64,000 nucleotides of DNA from Penicillium oxalicum (Eukaryota > Ascomycota > Eurotiomycetes > Eurotiales > Aspergillaceae). The translations under genes were made by a program, and so were the position numbers. The stretch is taken from NCBI RefSeq assembly GCF_001723175.1, contig NC_064652.1, positions 3,782,001 through 3,846,000 on the forward strand, given 5' to 3'. The notes beneath the pieces were generated by a model. That model was not told the DNA's origin, did not search any database, and saw only the letters and a list, made by a program, of their open reading frames with translations. Positions 15,548 to 26,600 of this stretch are shown here, one piece after another (position 1 is the stretch's first letter; each line of letters begins with the position of its first letter).

Positions 15548-18500
15548 CCAGGAGACCGGCTCAACGACTAGCGCTGACTTCGCAGAGCCCGTTTTTGATG
15601 GTCACACCCAAACTCCTCGGTGGTGGCGCATCCAACTAAGATCCAAATATGAGCTGACTGTCCAGAGTGTAAATTTGTCATCTTGCATAATCATCACTCT
15701 TCTGTACCAGTTGGGTCTGAAGACCTGCTTGTCCTTTTTGGGGTGATTATCTTTCAGGCGGGATGCTTCCGAAGGCGAGCCCGAAATTGGGCCACGCGAC
15801 CGGAATAGGATGTTGCAGCGCGGTTTCATGAGACAGTTTGGATGACGACGAACCAGCAGAACCGCATCGAATGGATGGAGGCGGTGATGATGGTGGTGTG
15901 GGGTAGGGGTGGGAAAGTGGGAAGGATGAACTTTGGATCTTCGGTTCCTCAACCTCATTGCGGTGAAGGTGATCTTGGTCCATTTCACTTTCGGTCTACG
16001 CAGTTGGTGGAGTATCGCTGAACAAGCGTCCTGACTCTGGTCATTATTCTGCTGATCTCACTCGGTTTACTCGTACAATTTGGCGGTCGCGCAGGGGGGA
16101 AGAGAAAAGCATTCCACCCCTTGCTCGACCGCGACTGACCACGCGCGAAATTCCGGACATCATAAGCGACCGAGGCAATCGTCGTGATCCGTTCATGACC
16201 TCAGTCATCGGGCAATTTATCCGTGCAGGAAAGCATCTGCTTTACCGGAATCCAGTTTTGATTCTACCGACGAGAATTTTCCATTTCCCTTTTGTTTCAT
16301 TTTGCCGCTTCCTCCCCCTACTGGTTGTACGGCCAACCAATCCGTGCTGCCAACAACGTTGGGGGATGTGGACGAATGTCTTGAATGTAAGGTCTGATGC
16401 CTCTGTCATCACACACACCCACACACCGTGCGCCAGTCTCTCGGGCTATTAGCCTCGAGCTAAAATCCTGGGCGCAGCGAGTCAAATTGACCCTGTGATC
16501 CCTTGTTGTCGCTTTTCTTTTAATTGTGCTGTGTTTTGGTTGGTTCATCCACTGGAATTCCGCAGGCGCAACGATCAAAAACGGGGCATGATCTGAGCGT
16601 AAAACGTGGTGCCAGCGATGACCACCGTACACGCAAGGACGTTCTCTCTTTGAACCAGACGAGAAGGTTCAATTTTGAGAATTCTCTCGCCTTCACCGGC
16701 TGTATCGCTACCACGGGCACTGGGCAGAATCATTCCTCTGCGACAAATTCGCCACGTGCTGATGCATAGTCTTCCGGCAGCCCTAGCGAGCGAGTATGAT
16801 AGCGAGATTGACGTCCAGAGCACATACAGCGATATTACCGATGAATGAAATCAATCACTTGTGAATTCAACGTGACGGTCACTGCGGGATGTGGCCCATA
16901 AGAGAGCCAATAATCTTCACAGCCAGACCAACACTTCGACAGTTCCCAAGTCTGACGCCGCTAGTTACACGCACATCTTGATCGACTTGACTTTCCTGGT
17001 TTGGTCCGTGGTCTGTTGGCACAGACACGACTCCTCCAGGTCGCAGCCACCTGACTCTTTTTTGCGGACAGAGTATAGTTGGCTTTTACTTGCGCTAATG
17101 GCGACGGCTCATTCTTTTGCATACCCGGGACGATGACAAACATTGATGCATCACCCATCTCTGCAGGGATGGATTGATAATAAAACAAGGTCGACAGACT
17201 CAGCTCAGGTAAGGGAAATCTTCTGCAACGATTAGTCGGTGGAGTTTCACAGGGCAAGTGATCAGTGCAGATCTGCAACGTGAATCTTACGGCATGTCCA
17301 CCTCATCTCGAAAAAGTAGACTACACCGGGATAGGAAGCCAAGACAGAGTCACACGTTTCTCCTTACCTAATGAAAGGATTAGAAGACCCAGAATAGAAA
17401 TTCTTAACGTATGCCATAACCGACGCCGTGAAGGTCATGCAAGCACACTTGCCATGAGCGAGAGGCGGCCAGACACAAGAAAAGACCCAGTACTGGTCTT
17501 TGACCTTGACTGAGACCTGCCGATGAAAGTCGATAAGATTAGGACCGCAACTCTTGGGGAATGAGTTCGTTCTTAGCACCTGCCAATCTAAGACGGAAGG
17601 ATGGACAGACCTGTTGCAAGCTCTGTGAAGATGATTGCCTTTTACGAACTTCACACTGGGTCTTCTGATTCGATAGTGATACTGGAAAGCCAAGCGTCAG
17701 AAGTAGGCACTGTCTCCGTGTCTACTAATCCAGTATCTACTGCCGGCGTCCACGTACGTGATGTCTCTGTGTCAACCTGATCCGGTAAAGAACAGGCGTC
17801 CAACAATGACCTTCAAATGCTCGTCGTTCTGTATTCGCGCATTCAACATGGAAACGCAGAGCCTGAGTTCCGACCGATCCCTTTGCCACGAACATCGCCC
17901 GCAAACAGCTTGGGCTTTGAAGAAACAGATATCTTACGCCGGAGAAAATGCTGACGATACCCGAATCTTTTTTCATGTGTCGAACTGAGACAACGGAAGA
18001 CACGGGCAGCTTTCCATGATCGATAGGTTGCAACGAACCGGCTCGTCGTATCAGATGCATTCACTACTTCTGGACGAGCTGACCCCTTGGCATGTGCTTA
18101 ACGGGCCTTCACCCAGTGCTACCGACTTCTAGTTTGCTTGAAGTGGAAATCTTTTCTGTGCATATCGAAGAATGACCACAGATTTGCCATGGCTGATTTC
18201 ACCATCTAGACACATCCCCGCCAAAATCTTCAGTCATGCCTGACTCATGGCCCACCGTTCGGTGATCCTCGTTCAGAAAGAGGCCCTAGCGGCCAGACGA
18301 TCCGATCTCGGAAACGAGAAAAGCGGCCATTTTCGTGAATGAAACATTACAGCATTGTCATCGGAAAGTAATCAGGACTTTCTGCAGAAGCCATTATTGG
18401 GACAGATTCTCAAAGGAACCCGGTGCTACGACATGATACTACTACTGCACGCCAAGCAGGTGCCTCCTGAATGTTAAATACTGCCAGACAGAACAGATCC

Positions 18501-19661
18501 CGCCCTGTGGACCGGACCACTGAGTCTTTCATGACCCTGCCTGTAAAGATGACACATTCCATCCGGATCTGGTGTCGGCCAGCTGCTCTCAACCCTTCTT
18601 CGAAATCCCTGCTTGCAGCGATTGTGTGTGCCAAGGTTCGCTTGGCACGGGATTTCAGTCGAAAGGAATCGCTCCTGGTACGAGGGCGCAAATGTCTTCA
18701 GATCCTTCAATAGGAATGCTGGTCTTACGGGTCCATGTATGGGTTTCACTCGTATGAGGGGCGCGCTACCAACGGCTCACCTCGTGAGTGATAGATTTCT
18801 GATCAGGGAAAAGTTCCGGGTGAGTCTTTTCCTTGGGACGAGAGTAAGAGCAAGGCGATTTGGGAAGATATCATCAATGTGTAATTGTCTCATCTCTTCG
18901 CACTTACCCATCTGGTACGCCCTGTCTGTCGGGTGGTAAACAAAGCCAGTAATTGGATTACGAGTACAGCAATATGAGCCCTGTGTTGTACGTGCTTGAG
19001 TCTTCGATGCCGTGAGGCAATCCTGGGCATTCAAGAGCACTAGGTAGCATGCTCTCGAGGTTCACAGTGTCCTTGGATTCATCCCCTGTAGCCTATGATA
19101 TTCCAGTATGAAAAGCTTTCAAAGAGTCACCTTTACGCTCTCGATCTTCTTCTCTTCGATATTATAGATGTAAGATCCGTTCAGCGCTGCACAAGGTCGA
19201 GGGCATCTTTTCCAACCGCTCGATCATGTAGAATTACGGAGTACAGATGAGCCTTTTCGTTCATCGCTGTAACATAACCCAATCACATCCTTACCTGGCC
19301 TGCTATGTAAGAGTATCCTACCTACGATCATAACGGGTGTAGATCATGAGCTGTAGCCTCCAAGTTGATATGGCAAACCGGGCAGTTTTCCAGTTGCACA
19401 TAGGTAGTATCAGTTACATATTCGGCAATTAAATATATCCCGCAGCCGCAACTCGAGTACGAGGACAGACCCTCGCGTAATACTGTAATACGCCCTATTG
19501 AAGGAAATATTCCTGAAACCTGAACGAATTGTATGCCTCACGAAGATGGTCTCAAGGTGGAACATGAACATCGTCGTGTGAAAAGCTGTTTCTGAGCAAA
19601 AATATTTATCGATGACATTTCACCACAGCCTTTGATCTTGGTAATTGCGTAACTTAGTGGC

Positions 19662-19780
19662 ACATACGACCATAGGGTGTGGAGAACAGGGCTTCCCGTC
19701 CGCTCAGCCGTACTTAAGCCACACGCCGGCCAGTTAGTAGTATGGTGGGTGACCACATGCGAATCCTGGCTGTTGTATGT
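19662..19780 (+). rRNA. 5S ribosomal RNA, copy 1
   Basis: About 119 nt that I recognise as fungal 5S rRNA: it starts ACATACGACCATAGGG, has the conserved internal block CCGTCCGCTCAGCCGTAC, and ends TGTTGTATG followed by a T run suitable for RNA polymerase III termination. Ends 5' ACATAC and 3' GTATGT pair to form helix I. 5S genes in filamentous ascomycetes are usually dispersed rather than in the rDNA repeat, which fits. It differs from copy 2 at a few positions, including one compensatory pair change (see findings). Confidence 0.92.
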
Positions 19781-19978
19781 TTTTGTTGATGACCTCCTGA
19801 TCTGAGGTAGATTGGTACGAGATCCTTAGTAGTATAAGACGAACCCAGGAGGTATATAGATTAGTTCGAATGTAAAATTTGAATAGATACTTTAGGAGCA
19901 TTTTTGAATTTATTTTAGAGTACTTACTTGGCCGGATTGACAATGGAGAATATGATCCGTAGACAGCCAGAAATCAGT

Positions 19979-20097
19979 ACATACGACCATAGGGTGTGGA
20001 AAATAGGGCTTCCCGTCCGCTCAGCCGTACTCAAGCCACACGCCGGTCAGTTAGTAGTATGGTGGGTGACCACATGCGAATCCTGACTGTTGTATGT
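19979..20097 (+). rRNA. 5S ribosomal RNA, copy 2
   Basis: A second 119-nt 5S rRNA, 317 bp downstream of copy 1 and on the same strand. It keeps the same start, internal promoter region and 3' end, followed by CTTTTTT as Pol III terminator. Relative to copy 1 it has AAAATAG for AGAACAG in a loop region, a T to C change in TACTTAAG, and a paired C-to-T / G-to-A change in a helix. Similarity continues about 60 bp past the gene (an AGGTAGATTG-type block in both), so the copies arose by duplication of a gene plus 3' flank. Confidence 0.9.
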
Positions 20098-20189
20098 CTT
20101 TTTTGATGATTTCACCTTTGCCCAAGGTAGATTGATACGACATCCTTAGTAGAAGGTCTGGCTTAACTGTATTCATGGGCAGGGGTCTA

Positions 20190-20417
20190 CAGTCCCCATC
20201 AGAAAGTATCCAAACTTGCCACCATAGCTCCACCTAGATTCTGCCGGTTTTTCGATTTTCCAGGGCAACGACAATTAAGTGGTATAAATAGCGAATTTTG
20301 GTGAATTTGATGTTGATGCTAATATTGATTCTGGCTGGGTTAGGGAAGTGATATAGTTCAAGTAAGCGGTACAAAGGGCGGCCGCGGGGGACTTTGGATC
20401 CTTTCTGATGGGGACTG
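20190..20417. mobile_element. 228-bp MITE, Tc1/mariner-pogo type
   Basis: The left end (20190-20214) begins CAGTCCCCATCAGAAAG. Its reverse complement is found at 20393-20417 with 24 of 25 bases matching. Both ends are directly flanked by TA (20188-20189 and 20418-20419). Terminal repeats starting CAGT and a TA target duplication are hallmarks of Tc1/mariner/pogo elements, including fungal Fot1-type families. The 228-bp body has no ORF of note, so this is a non-autonomous miniature element that would need a transposase from elsewhere. It sits 90 bp after 5S copy 2 and about 290 bp beyond the 3' end of the decarboxylase gene. Confidence 0.75.
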
Positions 20418-20709
20418 TAGATTTACGTCCCAGGACTGCTCTTCTGGATATGGAGCTGTGGATACATGATTAGCTTGGGACTGTCAATAATACCACGATA
20501 CCTACTGTAATCTACGGGAATCGGACGTATACCTATTGGACGTAGGCACAGACAGGAGTGATGGACAGAAAGAAATCGATTACTACTGGCGAAGATGTAG
20601 TGGGTTCTGACATGCTAATGGGACGTAGTAGAATCTTGATGAAATGCTACTTTAACCCGGAAGTTGAATCCGGACCGCGGGCGAACCCAGAAGTTGTCCA
20701 TGTCCAAGC

Positions 20710-22279
20710 CTAAATATGTTGAACGCATTCCACATCCTTGCTTGCCAATCTTTTCACGGCATCGAGCAAATGTCGGAGAATATTTGCCATCTCATCAGCC
20801 GTGGACTCCTCGCGCACCACAATTCTCATGACTTCAATATCCTCTCCATTGAATCCCCAGCCCGAAAGCGTAAAACCTGGATGCTGTCTTAGTATGTAGT
20901 CTGCCAACAGAGTCTGGATACTTACTAGGAATCGAAATATTCATATCGTACAAGACATCGCTGATAACAGAGAGCGTCAAGTCCGCATGTCTCTTCTTTA
21001 CATCAGGGAGTAATCTGAAAACGACGATCGGAAGTCCCGGGTTGAATGAATCGGACTCCCGGGCATGCGAGTCGCACATAGTCTTGCTCCGACGGGCTTT
21101 GCGATGAATGTCGCTCAAACATGTGAAATAGCCAGTACTTTCCAACCTTTCGCTGAGAACTTGTGCTTTTATCAAAGAATCATTCACATGCGCTCTATAT
21201 CCATTCATCCCCTTGCTGTAGAAGTTGAAGTACTGAGCAGTGATGGGCATTGCCGACCTGGAGAAACTGAGCGTAAAGGCAGTCTGCGTGCCACGAAGAT
21301 ACGACGACTCGCGAAGCAGACTCTTTGGGATATGGGACTTATCTCTCCATAGCAACCAACCAACACAAAGTGGTGTCAGGCCAAATTTATGCCCTGAGGT
21401 ATTGATGGAGGCCACCCGACGCAGACGGAAGTCCCATAAAAACCTTTCATTACCAGATGTAAACGGGGCTATGAAGCCACCACTGGCAGCATCAACATGA
21501 ACTGGGATGTTGTGGCCTGTCTGAAGCTCGAATTCATCAAGAATTTTGCAGACTCTCTCGACGGGATCGAAATGACCCGTGTAGGTACTTCCAAGTGTAA
21601 GGAACACACCGACTGGGATCGTGAGCAATGAGTACGAGGGCATTTAGATTGATGAACATACTTGTATTCCTGTCGAGTTTGTCCCTGAGTTGGTCAACGT
21701 CGAATACGAATCCCGACTGCTCATTCACGGGCACAGCTCTGGCCTCGACGTCAAAATAATCTGCGAATTTCCTGACACAAAGATGTGCGTTGTCACCAAT
21801 GATCACGTTCATATTAGTCTGAGGCTGATGCGTGTGCATGAGCAGCCAGCGATGTTTGAAAGCTAGGCCGGCAAGTAGGACTGCTTCGCTTGATCCTGTC
21901 GTGGCAATTCCCCAAGCAGAATCGGCCGAAGGCGCATTCCACATGTTGGCCAGAATCGAGACGCATCGCTGCTGGAACCTGAGAAATATTTTGTCATTAA
22001 AACTTGTCCTCCTTACTTCCCTGTGTGTGGGATCTTGTCTCACCGGGCTATAGATGGGTACTCTTCCACACATGCCTGGTTGCGAGAAACGCTTTGGAGA
22101 ACTAGCCTTGATATCGCTGGATCGAACTTGGTTGTAGCGAAAGTCCCAAAATTCTGACTCGGGGGTAAATCGGCGTCCACTTCCTTGTTGATAGATGTTT
22201 CTATAAGCTCCCTTGGCATGCCGTCTATAGGAACTGAAGCATCGTGAAAATGATCTGACACATTCTGCGTCTTCGTCAT
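20710..22279 (-). CDS. Glutamate decarboxylase family PLP enzyme
   Basis: Four exons, 22279-22044, 21978-21662, 21612-20926 and 20876-20710, join in frame to 468 residues; all introns are GT...AG. It belongs to the group II PLP decarboxylases, closest to glutamate decarboxylase (glutamate to GABA plus CO2, cytosolic). Evidence: the TTGSSEAVLLAGLAFK block in exon 2, VDAASGGF (Asp225), and SINTSGHKFGL with the PLP lysine at about residue 260, where GAD usually reads SINVSGHK. The C-terminal LSGWGFNGEDI block is also GAD-like. It is slightly shorter than many fungal GADs (about 510). It is transcribed away from the NRPS-like gene across a 1.38-kb shared intergenic region. The Val-to-Thr change and altered GLTPLCVGW segment leave open another acidic amino acid as substrate. 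Confidence 0.85.
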
Positions 22280-23655
22280 GACTGAGCAAGGCTAAGTGAA
22301 TTCTTAATAAGGTAAAGAAAAGAACTTAGATGGCTGGTTCTTGCGATTGCTTCCCTGTCCAATATATAGTTCTCAAGCGGGCTTTAGATTGATCTCAGTA
22401 TGCAAAGACGCTTCTGGATTTGCCACAAACATTCTTGCGTTTGGGCAAAGTTTGTGAGGCTATCATGAGAATGTGCACTACATGAAATTCGGCTATACAG
22501 AGATGAGCGAACGTCATCCCTCGAGAATGTCAGACTGCGTGATTTATTGCCAAAGGTTGATTGATCGGTTTGATTGCGATGAAGTCAGCTGAATTATTGA
22601 GTACTTCACTGGACAGACCAAAGCAGGAATGCTTAGTAAGTTACCTGATCACTGGAGAATGAAGCGTCTTACAGGCTGTCAACGATGACCTACTACATAC
22701 TACCGAAAACAAATCTGCTGATAGCACTGGGCAGGTGAATAAGACATTAACGAACACTTGCACAAGATGGGGGAACCATCACTTGGGTGTTGAGATTCAT
22801 ATTGACATATTTGCAGACCCGCTACTACGCCATGATAAAACTATGAATACTAACACTCTTAGAATCGTAGACCCATTAACGAAAGAAAAGTCGTGCTATC
22901 CCTGCCGAATTTACAAGGACGCCGAGTGAAGTCTCGGCGAAGGATTAGATCATGGATTGCTGGGTAAATAGACAACAGTCCTGAGGCCTATACCCCCGAC
23001 ACTATTGATCTCAGCCTGGATAGAGTTTTGATACTTTCTGAACTCTCAAGTTGAAACGCACTGGCGTAGAGTATCCATCTTTCGTCCATGTCGCCTCAAT
23101 CTACTCAGCCTGCAATACGCAAAATTGGCGATGAGCCATTCCAGAACTCGAGTATTCGTGAATGATTTGAAGGCAAATGACCTTTTCTTGGGTGGAATGT
23201 TTCCCGGACTCGTTCGAAAGAATGCTCACATGTTATGAAGTAGAGATCATTGGTGAGGAACACCTCCTTCTGACCGCCAGTTACTTCTGCTTTCTTCGTA
23301 GCGATCATTATCCAAGCAGAGAATGACGTAGACTTTAGCTTGAATTACTGCCAAAATAGTAACTATTTCTGCTTCCCAAGTTGAATTTGTGACGTCGTTT
23401 GCATAATTAGGAATGACACTCCTCGATGATTTAAGATTAGAAGATAATCAATATGAATCCAAAGTGGCAATGATAGACGAGTATTGAAAGTATCTCATTG
23501 GTAGAAATAAACCAACCCTGTGATGTATTTTGTTTTTGCCTCAAGACTCAAGGGTATTAAAGCTGTAAATAAGAATGATCAAGAAAGCTTCGAAAACTTA
23601 TTCAAATCACCTTTACACATTTTAAAAACAATCTGATTACTTGAAATCAATCACA
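22280..23655. promoter_or_regulatory. Divergent promoter region, decarboxylase / NRPS-like
   Basis: This 1.38-kb region separates two genes read outward, so it must hold both promoters. It is AT-richer than the flanking coding DNA. I see no coding ORF; small ORFs at 22735-22929 and 23105-23308 have no recognisable content. A shared regulatory region would be consistent with co-expression, but no named factor site is clear. Confidence 0.5.
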
Positions 23656-26600
23656 ATGGCAATCAATCAACCGAAGCCTCCACGTATCGTGTCCTCTCGT
23701 GCAAGCGCAGTTCTCAACACCTCGCCAGAGTCAATGACATGGGACGTCAATCTTCTTGCTGCTTGGTTGCTACTCCTTCGTGATTATTACGGGGAGGAAA
23801 CACCCGGATTCAAGTTGCTCAGACCAACAAGCAGTGGAACTCTCGACTGGACTCAGATACCCAAGGGTCTTAAAGCCCAGAGCATATCGATGTCCATCAA
23901 ACCAGAAGACTCAGTGACTACGATTCAACGTCTGGTATCCGAGGAGTTTGAAAGAGAAAATGATGGCGACTCACCTGGATTGACTTACCATACCGGTGTT
24001 CTGACTCTACGAGATGATGAAGTCAAGAATTTTGGGTCCCAACAGCAGATACTCAAAATCTTTGAGGGCCTGAATTTGGAATTGCTCTTGACTGTTGTTA
24101 AATCAGGGAAAGAATCTACGGTTAGCGTTTGGGGCAATTCCTCCAGCCAGCGAGCATTCAGTCCCTGCAGGGTGCTGAGAAGTTTCACACAAGTCTTTGA
24201 ACGTGTTTCTTCTCAGCAGAGCACCCAGGTTGATGAGATTGAGTCAATCACTGATCTCGACATTGAGAAGATGCACTCCTTTAATTTCAAGACAGACTGC
24301 AAGAAAGTCAAGGATCCGGAGTGCCTCCATGCTCTCATCAACACACACTATACGGAGCATCCTGAAAAGATTGCACTCTCGTCGACAGCAAAGGATATGA
24401 CATATCATGAACTTGGCCAGATATCAGCAGCAATCGCACATTTTCTTGGCAAGAGAGGTACCAGGCCAGGAGACGTGATTGGAATTTGCCTGGAGAAGTC
24501 TGTTTGGACAATTGCTACATTGCTCGGGGTTCTTCGCGCTGGGGCTGCATATGTTCCTATGGACCCATCCTACCCACCCAATCGCGTCCGTCAAATCATT
24601 GAGCAAGCCGATATCCGTCGAATAGTGGCAAACGAAACAATACAAGATAAACTCGGAGACATCAATGCAGATATCATCTTTTTACCAACGATCGAGGATT
24701 TGGAAATTCCGGACGACTGGACCAAAGAACTGGACATGAGCGTCCACAATCCAGCATATATCATCTTCACCTCTGGCAGCACCGGGATTCCGAAAGGGGC
24801 TGTGCAGCAACACCAGGCGGTTTCAATTAGCTTGATTGAGTGCATAGAGGCGTTTGGAGTTGACCGCTCGACTCGGTTCATGCAATTTTCCTCTCTAGCA
24901 TTTGACGCTAGTATTATGGAGCTGTGGTCACCTCTCGTTGCAGGAGGCTGTGTATGCGTGCCTTCTGAGGAAGAAAGAAGCAGCGATCTGGAGATGACAA
25001 TGCGGTCACTCAAAGTGACAGATGCGTGGCTCACAGCTGGACTCGCGAAGCAGCTACGACCAGAGAACTTACCCGACCTGAGAAGGCTTTCAGTGGGAGG
25101 CGAAGCCCTCTCTGAAGATGTGTTAAGAACATGGAGCGACAAAGTCCAATTGAATAACGTTTATGGCACCACGGAGACTGGCGTCTGGGACACTATGAAA
25201 AATGCTATGAAAGCGGGTGACAATCCGAATAATATTGGAAGAGGCATCGGTAACGTCGCTTGTTGGATCTCAGATCCCTCCAACCCTCAAAGATTGCGAC
25301 CTGTTGGGGCAGAAGGAGAGCTGCTTATTCAGAGCTCCTCCTTAGCCCTAGGCTATTTGAAGGCCCCAGAACTCTCGGCCAGCGTTTTTCTCCATCCGTC
25401 CTCTTTGAAGTGGGGGTCATTGATTCCCGCTTCAGAAGGATCTCGGATTTATCGGACGGGTGATATGGCAAAATTCAATGCTGACGGAGATATCGTCTTT
25501 GTAGGACGACAGAGCGGGTTCATCAAGATACGAGGCCTGCGTGTAGATCTGAGTGAGGTTGAGCACGCAATCAACTCGGCGGATTGCGCACGTCGCTCAG
25601 CCATAGTGCTGCCTGAAGCTGGAGAAGGAGACGTTGAAATGGTGGCCTTTGTCGAAACAACAGCCAACTACCAATCCAGGCTCGTGGATGATATGCACGA
25701 TCACTTGTCTGAAACTTTGCCAACATACATGATCCCCAGCGTATTCATCCCGATGGAAAAGCTGCCCCTGACAACCTCGGGAAAGCTGGATCGACAGCGA
25801 CTTCGAAGCGATCTATCAAGAATGAGTCAGAAGAGTCTTCAATCGTTTCGTAGAGGAGGTGGTGGTGGTGGCGGTGATGGTGCAACGACATTCTCGAAGA
25901 TACCAGCCACCAGGTCGGCGGCAATCGAGATCAGTTGCATGGTTGCCGACCAACTCTCAAACAGAGACGAAGCCTACGCAAACTCACTTCGTGGAAAGAA
26001 TTTTCCCCTGGAGACTGTTGGCTTGTCGTCCATGCGATTGGCCTCTCTGACGACTTTGTTAAGGAAGAAGTTCAACAAGAAAATCAAGATTGGCGACTTG
26101 CGGCGGCAAGCATTAACGGTGTGCGATGTCGAAGACCTTGTCTCGGAGAATAAACACGAGCACCCTGACGACAATGAGGCACGAAATCTGATTGATGATC
26201 TCACTAAGCTCAAGCCCAAACTCCACTTCGGCTCTTCAAGGAGAAAGACTATCTTTCTCACTTCGATCACTGGCTTCTTGGGCAGTCAAATTTTACGATC
26301 TCTTCTTCAAAGCCCAGAAATTGAGCATATCATCGGCCTGGTACGAGCAAAGAGCAAAGAGGAGGCAATGGAAAAGGTCGAACACCAAGCAAAGCTCGGG
26401 AAATGGTGGAAATCGGCGTTTCGCAATCGCATTGAAATTTGGTTGGGTGACCTGAGCAAACCGCAATTCGGCCTAGAAGTTTCCCAGAGGAGCCGACTTT
26501 GGGGAAGAGATGACTATAGACCAGTGGATGGAATCATTCACAATGGAGCCAGGGTCAACTGGATGGAGAGTTACCAAGAACTGGAGTTGGTCAACGTTCA

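Larger units (their letters stand above)
1..19661. other. Gene-poor stretch, no supported protein gene
   Basis: I read both strands and found no ORF above about 136 codons, no recognisable domain and no exon chain that joins into a known family. The longest ORF (279-689, +) is lysine-rich only because it runs through A-rich tracts. The region has many short pyrimidine tracts, A runs (for example near 500-680 and 6920-6945) and a C run at about 3743-3758. Base composition looks balanced, not strongly AT-rich as expected after heavy repeat-induced mutation. No tRNA with intact A and B boxes was seen. It may hold long regulatory DNA or non-coding transcripts, but the sequence alone does not show that. 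Confidence 0.6.
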
